Assembly: GCF_023035295.1 (NCBI RefSeq)
Contig: NZ_CP075076.1
Span: forward strand, 558,001-622,000
Direction: 5' to 3'
DNA from: Borrelia coriaceae
GTDB lineage: Bacteria; Spirochaetota; Spirochaetia; Borreliales; Borreliaceae
DNA length: 64,000 nt
A model generated the notes under the pieces. That model saw nothing but the letters and a program-made list of their open reading frames with translations. It did not search any database and had not been told where the DNA came from. Both the position numbers and the translations under genes were made by a program. Shown here piece after piece: positions 45,693 to 53,977 of the stretch (the first letter of the stretch is position 1; every line of letters starts with the position of its first letter).

Positions 45693-46265
45693 GTGATAAT
45701 AGAGACTTTAATTGTACTGTTAAACATTTATAGAATTTTAATTTTGATTAGAATTTTTCTTAGCTGGCTTGTATCTTCAGGAATTAATACTAGTGCATTT
45801 TTTAGATTTATATATAATTCAACAGAGCCATTTTTATCTATTTTTAGAAAGGTCCGATTTTTTAGACTTGGCATATATGATTTTTCACCAATTGCAGCAT
45901 TAATTACTCTTACAATAATTGAGAAAATGTTATCTTATGGTGATTATAAGCTCTCTACCTTTGTTATATTGTTTATTATTGAGATTTGGGGGATATTGAG
46001 AAGTGTGTTTTTTGCTCTTATTTTTTTCTTTGTTTTGAGATTAGTATTTTTGTTTTTACATCTATTTGATGATACTGATTTTATGAGAAGTGTTGATTTA
46101 TTTTTAATGCCCTTGTCTTTTAAGATAAAAAGTATAGTTACTGATAAAAATATGTCTTATGTTATTAATTTAATTGTTGCAGGCGCATTGTTATTGGCAT
46201 TTATAATCATTTGTGAGCAAGCTATATGGGCTATTAGTATTCTAGGTTTTTATTTACCCTTTTAG
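45693..46265 (+). CDS. YggT-family integral membrane protein
   Basis: A 190-residue protein with two copies of the YggT unit, each two transmembrane helices: residues 1-80 (LIVLLNIYRILILIRIFLSW, FFRFIYNSTEPFLSIFRKV) and 95-190 (FFALIFFFVLRLVFLFLHLF, SVDLFLMPLSFKIKSIV). The motif N/T-EPFL-x-x-x-R is the family hallmark. GTG start with AGGAGG 7 bases before it. YggT proteins are linked to osmotic tolerance and division-site processes in other bacteria; the role here is not known. Lies in an operon with dnaE and recG. Confidence 0.82.
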   Translation: MIIETLIVLLNIYRILILIRIFLSWLVSSGINTSAFFRFIYNSTEPFLSIFRKVRFFRLGIYDFSPIAALITLTIIEKMLSYGDYKLSTFVILFIIEIWGILRSVFFALIFFFVLRLVFLFLHLFDDTDFMRSVDLFLMPLSFKIKSIVTDKNMSYVINLIVAGALLLAFIIICEQAIWAISILGFYLPF

Positions 46266-46273
46266 GGATTTTC

Positions 46274-48331
46274 ATGTTTTTGCATGAATTTCAATATGAT
46301 TTACAAGGTATAAGTGGTCTTGGTAAGAAGGGAATTGATAAGTTAAATAGCCTGCATGTTACAAATATCAAGGAACTTATAGAATTTTTTCCTAAAAAAT
46401 ATGAAGATCGTCAAAATATAAAAGCTTTTCCAGATCCGCTGGAGGTAAGATATTGTGAGCTTATGACAGTTTGTACTATTTTAGAACATAGAAATTTTGG
46501 GAGTACTGTTAAGAGAAATTTAAAACTTATAGCTCAGAGTGAAAATGACGAGATATTTGAAATTTTGCTTTTTAATAGAGGATTTTTAGAAGGGGTTTTT
46601 AAGATAGGTCAAAAATTCTATATTTATTCTAAATTCAATTACAACGATTATACTCAGATGTGGAGCTGTTCTAATTTTGATAGTGAAGTATTTAGTTATA
46701 ATCCTGAAAAATTTAAAAAAATTGTGCCAGTTTATTCTCTTGGTGAAAGAATTACTTCTAAAAAGATGTCTTCTTATATAAAAGAAGCTCTTCTTTATTT
46801 CTTTAAGTTTGGGACATCAGATATTCCTAAATTTTTGATAGATAAGTATTCATTGTTAGGTCTTCATGAAGCTTTAAATGAGATTCATTTTCCAAGTTCC
46901 TTTGAAATGCTTAAGAGAGCAAGAAAAACTTTAATTTATAGGGAAATTTTTTTGCTTCAGTTTTTTTCAAGAGGGAGAAATTCTTTAGTTTTATTAAGGC
47001 AAGAAAGGTGTTTGCCTAAGAATTTGCTTGATCAAATTATTTTGAAGCTGCCATTTAAACTTACAAAAGATCAAGAATTGGCACTTAATGAAATAATTAA
47101 TGATCTTCAAAGCAATAAGCCAATGAATAGATTATTGCAAGGTGACGTTGGCAGTGGAAAGACTCTTGTTGCTTTTCTTTCTAGCCTTCCTCTAATTGAA
47201 GCTGGCTATCAAGTTGCGTTAATGGCTCCTACTGATCTTTTGGCACAGCAACATTATAATAATTTAGCGAATATGTTAAAGGATTTTAATATTGCTATAG
47301 CTATTTTGACTGGTAGTTTAAAGAAGAGGGATAGAAGTGATGTTTTGGAAAAAATTCAAAGTGGTGCTTATAGATTAATAATTGGAACTCATTCCATTTT
47401 TTCTCAAGGAACAAAATTTAAAAAATTAGCTTATGTCATTGTTGATGAACAACATAAATTTGGTGTTGAGCAAAGAGAGGAGCTTAAAAATAAGGGAGAA
47501 GAAATTGATATGCTTTTAATGTCAGCTACTCCTATTCCTAGAAGCTTAGCATTGACTCTCTTTGGTGATCTTGAGGTATCTTTAATTAAAAAGGGTCCTG
47601 AGGGTCGAATGCCTGTTACTACATATTTAGCAAAACATGGCAATGAAGATAAGGTATATGATTTTTTGAGGAATGAGCTTGTAAAAGGGCATCAAGTTTA
47701 TTTTGTTTATCCTTTAATATCGTCATCGGAGAAGTTTAATTTAAAAGATGTTACTAGTATGTGTTTAAATCTTAAGAATATTTTTGTTGAATATTCTGTT
47801 GAAATGGTCCATTCTAAACTTGGATCTCATATTAAAGAAAAAATTATGCGTGATTTTTACTTGAAAAAGATAGATATTTTAGTTGCAACAAGTGTTATTG
47901 AAGTTGGCATTGATTGTCCAAATGCAACTTGCATGGTAGTAGAGCATGCTGAGCGTTTTGGACTTTCTACTTTGCATCAAATTAGAGGGCGTGTTGGTAG
48001 AGGTAGTTTAAAGTCTTTTTTATTTTTGCTTTATAAAGAACCTTTAACAAACGCGGGAAAATTTAGACTTAAGACTATAAAAGAAAATATAGATGGATTT
48101 AAAATAGCAGAAGAGGATCTTAAATTAAGAGGTCCTGGCAATCTATTTGGTCTTGCACAAAGTGGTTATTTAAAACTTAAGATAGCTGATTTTGTTGAAG
48201 ATAGGAAAATCATAAGTGTGATTAGAGAAGAACTTAATATGTTTTTCTCTAATAAAAATTTATATGATAAATCAGATATTGAATTACTCGATAGTCTTTT
48301 AGTCTCATATTTAAGATCTTTTTTTTGGTAA
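46274..48331 (+). CDS. recG: ATP-dependent DNA helicase RecG
   Basis: A 685-residue branch-migrating helicase for stalled forks. N-terminal wedge/OB domain (KKYEDRQNIKAF; TVCTILEHRNFG), Walker A (RLLQGDVGSGKTLVAF), motif II VDEQHKFGVEQR, motif III MSATPIPRSLALTLFGDLE, and the C-terminal helicase half (VATSVIEVGIDCPNAT; HQIRGRVGRG). The TRG motif region (DLKLRGPGNLFGLAQSG) is present. ATG 8 bases after the YggT stop. Confidence 0.96.
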   Translation: MFLHEFQYDLQGISGLGKKGIDKLNSLHVTNIKELIEFFPKKYEDRQNIKAFPDPLEVRYCELMTVCTILEHRNFGSTVKRNLKLIAQSENDEIFEILLFNRGFLEGVFKIGQKFYIYSKFNYNDYTQMWSCSNFDSEVFSYNPEKFKKIVPVYSLGERITSKKMSSYIKEALLYFFKFGTSDIPKFLIDKYSLLGLHEALNEIHFPSSFEMLKRARKTLIYREIFLLQFFSRGRNSLVLLRQERCLPKNLLDQIILKLPFKLTKDQELALNEIINDLQSNKPMNRLLQGDVGSGKTLVAFLSSLPLIEAGYQVALMAPTDLLAQQHYNNLANMLKDFNIAIAILTGSLKKRDRSDVLEKIQSGAYRLIIGTHSIFSQGTKFKKLAYVIVDEQHKFGVEQREELKNKGEEIDMLLMSATPIPRSLALTLFGDLEVSLIKKGPEGRMPVTTYLAKHGNEDKVYDFLRNELVKGHQVYFVYPLISSSEKFNLKDVTSMCLNLKNIFVEYSVEMVHSKLGSHIKEKIMRDFYLKKIDILVATSVIEVGIDCPNATCMVVEHAERFGLSTLHQIRGRVGRGSLKSFLFLLYKEPLTNAGKFRLKTIKENIDGFKIAEEDLKLRGPGNLFGLAQSGYLKLKIADFVEDRKIISVIREELNMFFSNKNLYDKSDIELLDSLLVSYLRSFFW

Positions 48332-48343
48332 AGAGAATTAACA

Positions 48344-49138
48344 TTAGTTTGTATATTTTTGAATTAACTTTGAAAGTTCTTTTTTGTGTTCATACCAAAA
48401 TTCGAGAAGTTTATACTGCAAATTGTTGAAATATTTTTTTTGCAAAATGCATGCTTGCTTACCAATATACATGTAATGCCAAGGTTCTGCTTTATAACCA
48501 GTTTTGTCTTCATGATTTTTTGGATACGATAATGAGAATCCATGTTTTAATGAGTTTTCATAAAGCCATTTACCCATTTTTGTATTTAGTAAATTATCAT
48601 CTATTTTTATAAAATCTATGGTTATTCCTAATTGGTGTTGTGAATGATCAGGAAGTGCTGATTGTATTTTTGCTATCTTAAGTCCATAGTTTTTTACATT
48701 ATGTTCGAATAAAAATTTTTGGTATTGTCTTGTTCTGTATGCTGATACTATTTTTATATGTAAGTCATTCTTTTGTCCTTCTTTTACAAGATTAATTAAG
48801 TCATCTATTAATATTTTTCTTAATCTTAAACCTTTTTTTCCAATATGCTTTAACTCTTTGAAATCTTCTAAATAAACTAAGTCAATTGGACTGTATTTTT
48901 TAGGAATTGGAATGTTTTTATTTACAAGGATTAAGAGATCATTTTTTTCTGCTTCAAGTAGTGGTTTGAGATCTTTGATAAATTGAATAGGTTTGTCTTT
49001 TATTTGTTTTTGATGAGATTTATCTAAAGTCTTTATTATTGTAAATAAGATTTTTAAGTCTTCTTTTGATATTGGGTTTTCTTGTAAAGCTAAGTTATTA
49101 AATAATAGTATTAGTGAAAAAATATTTAGTGATCTCAT
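48344..49138 (-). CDS. D-alanyl-D-alanine carboxypeptidase, VanY (M15B) type
   Basis: A 264-residue exported zinc peptidase trimming peptidoglycan stem peptides. Signal-like N-terminus (LNIFSLILLFNNLAL). Zinc-site motifs: SAYRTRQYQKFLFE, then SALPDHSQHQLGITIDF (His and Asp ligands), and AEPWHYMYIG (Glu base and last His ligand). The first 120 residues are a helical region not typical of small VanY enzymes. No ribosome site precedes the ATG; a TATAAT lies about 10 bases upstream (49153-49148), so a leaderless message is possible. Converges on recG. Confidence 0.88.
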   Translation of the reverse strand: MRSLNIFSLILLFNNLALQENPISKEDLKILFTIIKTLDKSHQKQIKDKPIQFIKDLKPLLEAEKNDLLILVNKNIPIPKKYSPIDLVYLEDFKELKHIGKKGLRLRKILIDDLINLVKEGQKNDLHIKIVSAYRTRQYQKFLFEHNVKNYGLKIAKIQSALPDHSQHQLGITIDFIKIDDNLLNTKMGKWLYENSLKHGFSLSYPKNHEDKTGYKAEPWHYMYIGKQACILQKKYFNNLQYKLLEFWYEHKKELSKLIQKYTN

Positions 49139-49589
49139 GGAAATGCAATTATATTATAGTTTGTTTTGTTTGTGGTAGTAATTTTTAAGCTTTTTTTGAT
49201 ATTAATTTAAGTTTAATTGATCAAGGCAATTATTTAAATAAGATATACTAAAAAAATTTGATCATTATTATTCAATTTTAAGATAGCTATTGATATCAGT
49301 CATTACTAAAGCTTTTTAGTCTTTTTTATTTCAATTGGTAGTATTTTGGGCAGTTGTATAATTGTTTATTTATGATCTTTACAAATTACAGGGGTGTTGA
49401 TTGACACCATCATAATTTTTATTTGCTTGATTGTTAATTTATGAATTTATATGTTTTGATCAAATTTTTTTTCAATCATTGGAATTATTTTTTTGAAGTG
49501 ACATATAAGATCATCTAATCTTTAAGATTGATTTTTTGTTATAAATCCATAGGATAAGAATTTCGACTGGTATTATTATTGAGTATTTG
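49139..49589. other. Intergenic region with a terminator-like hairpin
   Basis: About 450 AT-rich bases between two plus/minus genes. At 49306-49321 ACTAAA/TTTAGT form a 6-bp stem with a GCTT loop followed by CTTTTTT, a plus-strand terminator shape without any plus-strand gene before it. A second short hairpin, GGTGT/ACACC at 49393-49408, follows. No protein-coding frame is convincing. Confidence 0.45.
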
Positions 49590-49793
49590 ATGATAAATGA
49601 TAAGGAACATATTATAGGGCCCTTGGGTTTATCAGTTATTGGAGCTATTTTAGGATTGTTTCTAATGTTTGTTCTTTGTTTAGTATCTAAGATTATTTCT
49701 ATTATCTTTATTAATTTGGATTTCCCTGAATTTATTAGAACTATTGTCTTTGTTTTTGCAAGTATTGTTGTTTTTAAGTGTTTTAAAGCTTAG
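49590..49793 (+). CDS. Small two-helix membrane protein
   Basis: A 67-residue protein: MINDKEHIIGPLGLSVIGAI with a first hydrophobic helix (about residues 9-38), a short polar turn (NLDFPEF), and a second helix (IRTIVFVFASIVVFKCF). The ribosome site is weak. Support for reality comes from a sound terminator 157 bases downstream and from its position at the BB0583 locus. No function suggested. An overlapping frame (49744-49944) on the same strand is less likely. Confidence 0.5.
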   Translation: MINDKEHIIGPLGLSVIGAILGLFLMFVLCLVSKIISIIFINLDFPEFIRTIVFVFASIVVFKCFKA

Positions 49794-49949
49794 ACATTTG
49801 TTGGTCTTTAGGGATATTAGAGTTCATAGTATTTGTTTTGTATATTATGGTAGAAGTAATTATTTTTTTATACATTGCCATGTGCTTGATTTTTGGTTTT
49901 TTATAAATTTAATTATTGTTACTAGTCTTTATTGTCAATTTTAAGAGAT

Positions 49950-49987
49950 CTTTAAAAATGTATCTATTGTAATAGATTTTTTTAAAG
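49950..49987. terminator. Bidirectional-shaped terminator hairpin
   Basis: Core stem ATCTATT/AATAGAT (49962-49977) followed by a run of seven T. Outer arms CTTTAAAAA (49950-49958) and TTTTTTAAAG (to 49987) extend the symmetry. It should end transcription of the small gene upstream. Confidence 0.75.
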
Positions 49988-50186
49988 ATAATTATGTAAG
50001 GGAAGTTTATTATGAAGGACTGGCTTAATTTTTAAAATATGTTACAATTAAGTTAGGATGTTGTATGAGTAAAGTGAATTTTAAGCCCATTTTAATTTTA
50101 TTTCATAAAAGAAGTCCCACTACTTTTCTATAGTACGTTTTTTTGATAATTTGGAAATTTGCTGTTTTTATGTTTAGGAGCAGGTT
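49988..50186. other. Short intergenic region before the MATE gene
   Basis: Together with 49794-49949 this leaves about 390 bases without a gene between the small membrane protein and the MATE transporter. Apart from the terminator I see only AT-rich sequence; a TACAAT-like box near 50043 could be part of a promoter for the MATE gene. Confidence 0.35.
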
Positions 50187-51530
50187 GTGTATTCATTAAG
50201 CAAATCCAAGAAAAGCAGTGTATATCGAGATATTTTAAATATTGCAATTCCAACGGCTATTGAATTTTTTTTATTTAATATTGTTGCATTTACAGATAAT
50301 ATTATGGTGTCTTATCTTGGTGATTATCCTGTTGTTGGAGTTTCTCTTGCAAATAAATTGTTTGAGCTTTTTAGTACTATTGCCTTTGCGGTAATGGGAG
50401 CTTACAATATATTGGCAACAAGGCAATATGCTCAAGGTGATATTGATAATTTTAAAAATACGTTTTTTATTAGTATTTTAATTCTTCTATTTTTTTCCTT
50501 TTTATTTATAGTAGTTTCATTATTTTATTCATATTATTTTCTTGGACTATTGTCTGATGATCCGGTATCTGTTTCTTATGGAGTATCTTATCTTAATATT
50601 GCTGTTTATTCTTTTCTATTTGCGGTTGTTAAGGGAATTATTGCTAATTCATTAAAAGTCGTTAAAATAACTAAAATTCAAATTGTTACTTCTATTATTG
50701 CAGTTATTGTGAATGTGGTTTTTAATTATTTATTTATTTTTGTGTTTAATATGGGAGTCATTGGTGCTGCTATTGCAACTACCTTGGTTCGCTTAATTGA
50801 GCTTATTTTTTATCTGCTTTATACTGTTTTTAATACACATTCATATTTTTGTCTTAAGCTTCAAAATTTAAAAGTCAATCCTGTGATATTTTCTGAGTTG
50901 ATTAAAGTTTTTATTCCGATTTTCTTAAATGATTTTATTTGGTGTTTAGGATATTTTGGCTTAATAGCAATCTTTTCAAGAATTGATACGGCTAAGTATG
51001 CAGCTTATAGTATAACTTTTTCTACCTATTTTATAGGATTTAATATAATTTATGCTTTTTGCTTTGCTGTCAATATTGTGATGGGGCATGAAATGAATAA
51101 TGATAAGAGAGAGATAATGGCTGTTGCAATATATTTGGGTAAGATAGGCTTTTTTTTGGCTGTTATAACCTCTTTTATGATTTTTTCCTTGTCATTTATA
51201 GCTCCCTATGTTTTTTATAAATTGGAATATGCAGATCTTATGGGAGTTATGCTTAGATATTATGCTATTTCAGCTTTTTTTACATCACTTGCATTTCAGT
51301 ATTTATTTGGGTTTTTCCGTGCAGGTGCAGCTCCCAATTTTGGGGCAATTATGGAGGGTTTGGTAACTTTTATTTATACAATTCCTATTGCATATTTTTT
51401 AGCAAATTATACTCAAACTCCATTTGAACTTATTGTTTTTATTCCGACTCTTGAAGATGTAATTAAGTTTGGTATTTCTCTGCCTTATTTTTATAGTACT
51501 AAGTGGATTAAATCTATTAAAACAGGTTAG
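50187..51530 (+). CDS. MATE-family efflux transporter
   Basis: A 447-residue polytopic protein with 12 predicted transmembrane helices in two halves. The start is recognisable: DILNIAIPTAIEFFLFNIVAF then DNIMVSYLGDYPVVGVSLAN, the family N-terminal signature. GTG 50187 with AGGAG 6 bases upstream. Substrates of MATE proteins are cationic drugs and metabolites, driven by H+ or Na+; none can be assigned here. murD follows closely. Confidence 0.88.
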   Translation: MYSLSKSKKSSVYRDILNIAIPTAIEFFLFNIVAFTDNIMVSYLGDYPVVGVSLANKLFELFSTIAFAVMGAYNILATRQYAQGDIDNFKNTFFISILILLFFSFLFIVVSLFYSYYFLGLLSDDPVSVSYGVSYLNIAVYSFLFAVVKGIIANSLKVVKITKIQIVTSIIAVIVNVVFNYLFIFVFNMGVIGAAIATTLVRLIELIFYLLYTVFNTHSYFCLKLQNLKVNPVIFSELIKVFIPIFLNDFIWCLGYFGLIAIFSRIDTAKYAAYSITFSTYFIGFNIIYAFCFAVNIVMGHEMNNDKREIMAVAIYLGKIGFFLAVITSFMIFSLSFIAPYVFYKLEYADLMGVMLRYYAISAFFTSLAFQYLFGFFRAGAAPNFGAIMEGLVTFIYTIPIAYFLANYTQTPFELIVFIPTLEDVIKFGISLPYFYSTKWIKSIKTG

Positions 51531-51545
51531 TTATTTTGTTATAAT
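51517..51545 (+). promoter_or_regulatory. Candidate promoter just before murD
   Basis: TTAAAA (51517-51522, 4 of 6) and a perfect TATAAT (51540-51545) with a 17-base spacer. The GTG start is 10 bases past the -10 box and no purine-rich ribosome site is visible, so the message would have almost no leader. Confidence 0.4.
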
Positions 51546-51554
51546 ACTGGTGCT

Positions 51555-52910
51555 GTGTGTTTAAATGATATTAAGGGTAAAAATTTTTTGCTTATGGGCT
51601 TGGGACTTCATGGGGGAGGTTTGGCTGTTGCAAAGTTTTTGTTAAAGCATGGTGGTAATTTGGTAATTACAGATTTAAGGAATGAGTTGGAATTAGCACC
51701 AAGCATTAAGTCCTTGCAACAATTTGGAAATAGGATTCGATATGTTTTGGGATATCATGATGAGGATGATTTTAAGAGCGCAGATATTGTTATTAAAAAT
51801 CCTGGTGTAAGCTTTGAAAATAAGTATTTAAAGATTGCAAAGAGAATTGAAACTGATATTAGTTTGTTTTTGATGTTTAATCAAAACCCAATAATTGCTA
51901 TTACAGGAACTAAGGGCAAATCGACACTTGCATCTCTTTTGCATAAAGTTTTGGTTTCTAAATATCCGAATGCTAAGCTTGGGGGTAATATTGGCGTATC
52001 TCCTTTAAGTTTTTTAGATAAGCTTGACGGGATATCGCCTATTGTTTTAGAGCTTTCTTCTTGGCAATTGCATGATCTTAAGAGTTTATATCCTATAATT
52101 AGCATTATTACAAATGTTTATTGTGATCATCAAAATTATTATCCAAATTTTGATAGTTATATAGAAGATAAGTCAAAGATTTTTGTAAATCAGAATTCTG
52201 GCATTTTGATTGCTCAAGATCAAGCTTATTATAATTATTTTTCCAGCTTTAAATCTAACTTAAAGATTGTTTTATTCTCAGAAACTATGCCTTTAAACTT
52301 TGAAAATGATATTTTTTATTTTAAAGGCGGAAAAGTATATTTAAATAATGATGTGTTGAGTAGGTTTAATGAATCAAGACTTATGCTATTGATCTCTAAA
52401 ATGATCGCCTTTTTTGTTGCAAGTTATTTAAACTTGGATTTAAGTGTTGTATCTGAGATTATTACTGGTTTTGATGGGATTGAGCATCGGTTAGAATTTG
52501 TAAGGGAATTTGAGGGTGTTAAATATTATAATGATACGACGTCAACAATTCCTGATTCTACGGTTTTGTCTGTTAAAAGTTTAAGGGTTGACGGAGAAGT
52601 AATTCATCTTATTACTGGTGGGACTGATAAAGAGCTTAATTTTGCAATTTTTGGTGAAATTTTAGGTATGGTTAAGACTTGGATTTTGTTAAGAGGAAAT
52701 GCCACTTTAAAGATTGTTAAATTTTTAGAAGACAATAATGTTAATTATTTTATATTTTCTTCTTTAGAAGAATGTATTTTTTGTGCTAGAAAAATTTCTG
52801 TTCAAAATGATATAGTTTTATTTTCTCCCGCTAGTGCTTCTTTTGAGCTTTTTAAGAATGAGTTTGATAGAGGTATTCAATTTAAGAATTTAGTGAATAG
52901 TATGGCTTAA
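51555..52910 (+). CDS. murD: UDP-N-acetylmuramoyl-L-alanine--D-glutamate ligase
   Basis: Adds D-glutamate to the peptidoglycan precursor. Start GTG 51555; 451 residues. N-terminal nucleotide fold (FLLMGLGLHGGGLAVAKFL), ATP loop AITGTKGKSTLASLLH, the substrate region LELSSWQLHDL and the Mg-linked ITNVYCDHQNYY, and the C-terminal domain with YYNDTTSTIPDST and ITGGTDKELNF. Complete. Its last 4 bases overlap the 3' end of the convergent FemAB gene. Confidence 0.95.
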   Translation: MCLNDIKGKNFLLMGLGLHGGGLAVAKFLLKHGGNLVITDLRNELELAPSIKSLQQFGNRIRYVLGYHDEDDFKSADIVIKNPGVSFENKYLKIAKRIETDISLFLMFNQNPIIAITGTKGKSTLASLLHKVLVSKYPNAKLGGNIGVSPLSFLDKLDGISPIVLELSSWQLHDLKSLYPIISIITNVYCDHQNYYPNFDSYIEDKSKIFVNQNSGILIAQDQAYYNYFSSFKSNLKIVLFSETMPLNFENDIFYFKGGKVYLNNDVLSRFNESRLMLLISKMIAFFVASYLNLDLSVVSEIITGFDGIEHRLEFVREFEGVKYYNDTTSTIPDSTVLSVKSLRVDGEVIHLITGGTDKELNFAIFGEILGMVKTWILLRGNATLKIVKFLEDNNVNYFIFSSLEECIFCARKISVQNDIVLFSPASASFELFKNEFDRGIQFKNLVNSMA

Positions 52911-53956
52911 AGTCTTTTTTTTATGATTTTATAGTAGATATATCTTAATATTTCAAGGATTCTATAAATTTTATATAAAAATTTTTTGTATACAAAGTCA
53001 TAACATCCAATTCTGTGGATAATGCTGCCTCCAAATCCAGTTTTGAATTGGAAAAGACCAAATAAAGGGTGTCTTGCATCAGCGTTTGGAGGAATTCCTA
53101 GGAGATCGTATTCTTTTATTGAGAGAGCTTGAAGCATTTGTATCGCTTTAAATTGTACAGCATAATTTGGCATTAGGTGCCTATTTTTTTTACTTGAAGC
53201 TCCGTAGAGGTATGTAGCCTTATCTTTGTATATACCAATAATGATGCCAGATATTAGTTGTTCATTATATAATGCGATTATGAGTTTTATTTTAGCATTC
53301 TTGTCTTCTCTGAATGCTTTTATTAGATTTTTTATATAGTCTTTTGAATGAATAGTAAATTTGTCTCTTTGAGCTGTTTCTTTGTGAAGGTTGTAAAATT
53401 CTTCAAAATATTTAAAGTCATCATCTATTATGACTTTAATGTTTTTTTTTATGCTAAGATTTATGTTATATCTTGTTTTTTTTTTCATCTTGGCTTTAAT
53501 ATTATCTAATGAATCATTCAAATTTAGTATTGTTGTATTTGATGGCTGTATGTCATCGAATGATTTTTGGAGATTTTTAAATTCCAATTTTATTGGAACA
53601 TAGTCTTCTTTTAAGCTTCTTGAGGTATAAAACATTAAGTCGTATCGTACAAATAAGGTGTTTTTATGTAAATATTGCTTTATGCTTTCGCTGAATTTTT
53701 TGATTTGGGTATTGATTTCGTCTGCATTAATATTTTCAATTTTTTTATTTGAAAATTCTGGGTGAGCGATGTAGCTTAAGTAAAGATTGCCAAAGATCTT
53801 TCTTTGCATCACAAGAACTTTATTGAGATGATTACTACTTAATGGAATGGCTTTCCATGGACTTGTTTCACTTGAGACTTTTTTTACAATTGTCCATAGC
53901 TTGCTTTGAAGGTAATTTTCATTTAAATTTTCTATTTCTATTTTTTTAACATTCAT
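52907..53956 (-). CDS. FemAB-type peptidoglycan cross-bridge aminoacyltransferase
   Basis: A 349-residue protein of the FemABX/GNAT double fold, which adds amino acids to the muropeptide stem using aminoacyl-tRNA. Seen: LQKSFDDIQPSNTTILNLND then MKKKTRYNINLSIKKNIKV (the family's KxRYN-type segment), YNLHKETAQRDKF, and AIYKDKATYLYGASSKKNR-like text (here GIYKDKATYLYGASSKKNRH) with YDLLGIPPNADARHP. Borrelia peptidoglycan contains a glycine on ornithine (established knowledge), so this could be the glycine transferase. It lies 21 bases after metG on the same strand. Confidence 0.87.
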   Translation of the reverse strand: MNVKKIEIENLNENYLQSKLWTIVKKVSSETSPWKAIPLSSNHLNKVLVMQRKIFGNLYLSYIAHPEFSNKKIENINADEINTQIKKFSESIKQYLHKNTLFVRYDLMFYTSRSLKEDYVPIKLEFKNLQKSFDDIQPSNTTILNLNDSLDNIKAKMKKKTRYNINLSIKKNIKVIIDDDFKYFEEFYNLHKETAQRDKFTIHSKDYIKNLIKAFREDKNAKIKLIIALYNEQLISGIIIGIYKDKATYLYGASSKKNRHLMPNYAVQFKAIQMLQALSIKEYDLLGIPPNADARHPLFGLFQFKTGFGGSIIHRIGCYDFVYKKFLYKIYRILEILRYIYYKIIKKRL

Positions 53957-53977
53957 TAATTTTTATTTGTTTAAACT

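Noticed and set aside
49393-49408. GGTGT/ACACC hairpin as a riboswitch or terminator
   Set aside because: Only five base pairs and no conserved context or following T-run of length.
49744-49944. Second open frame after the small membrane protein
   Set aside because: It begins inside the previous frame, has no ribosome site and its composition is random AT-rich hydrophobic.
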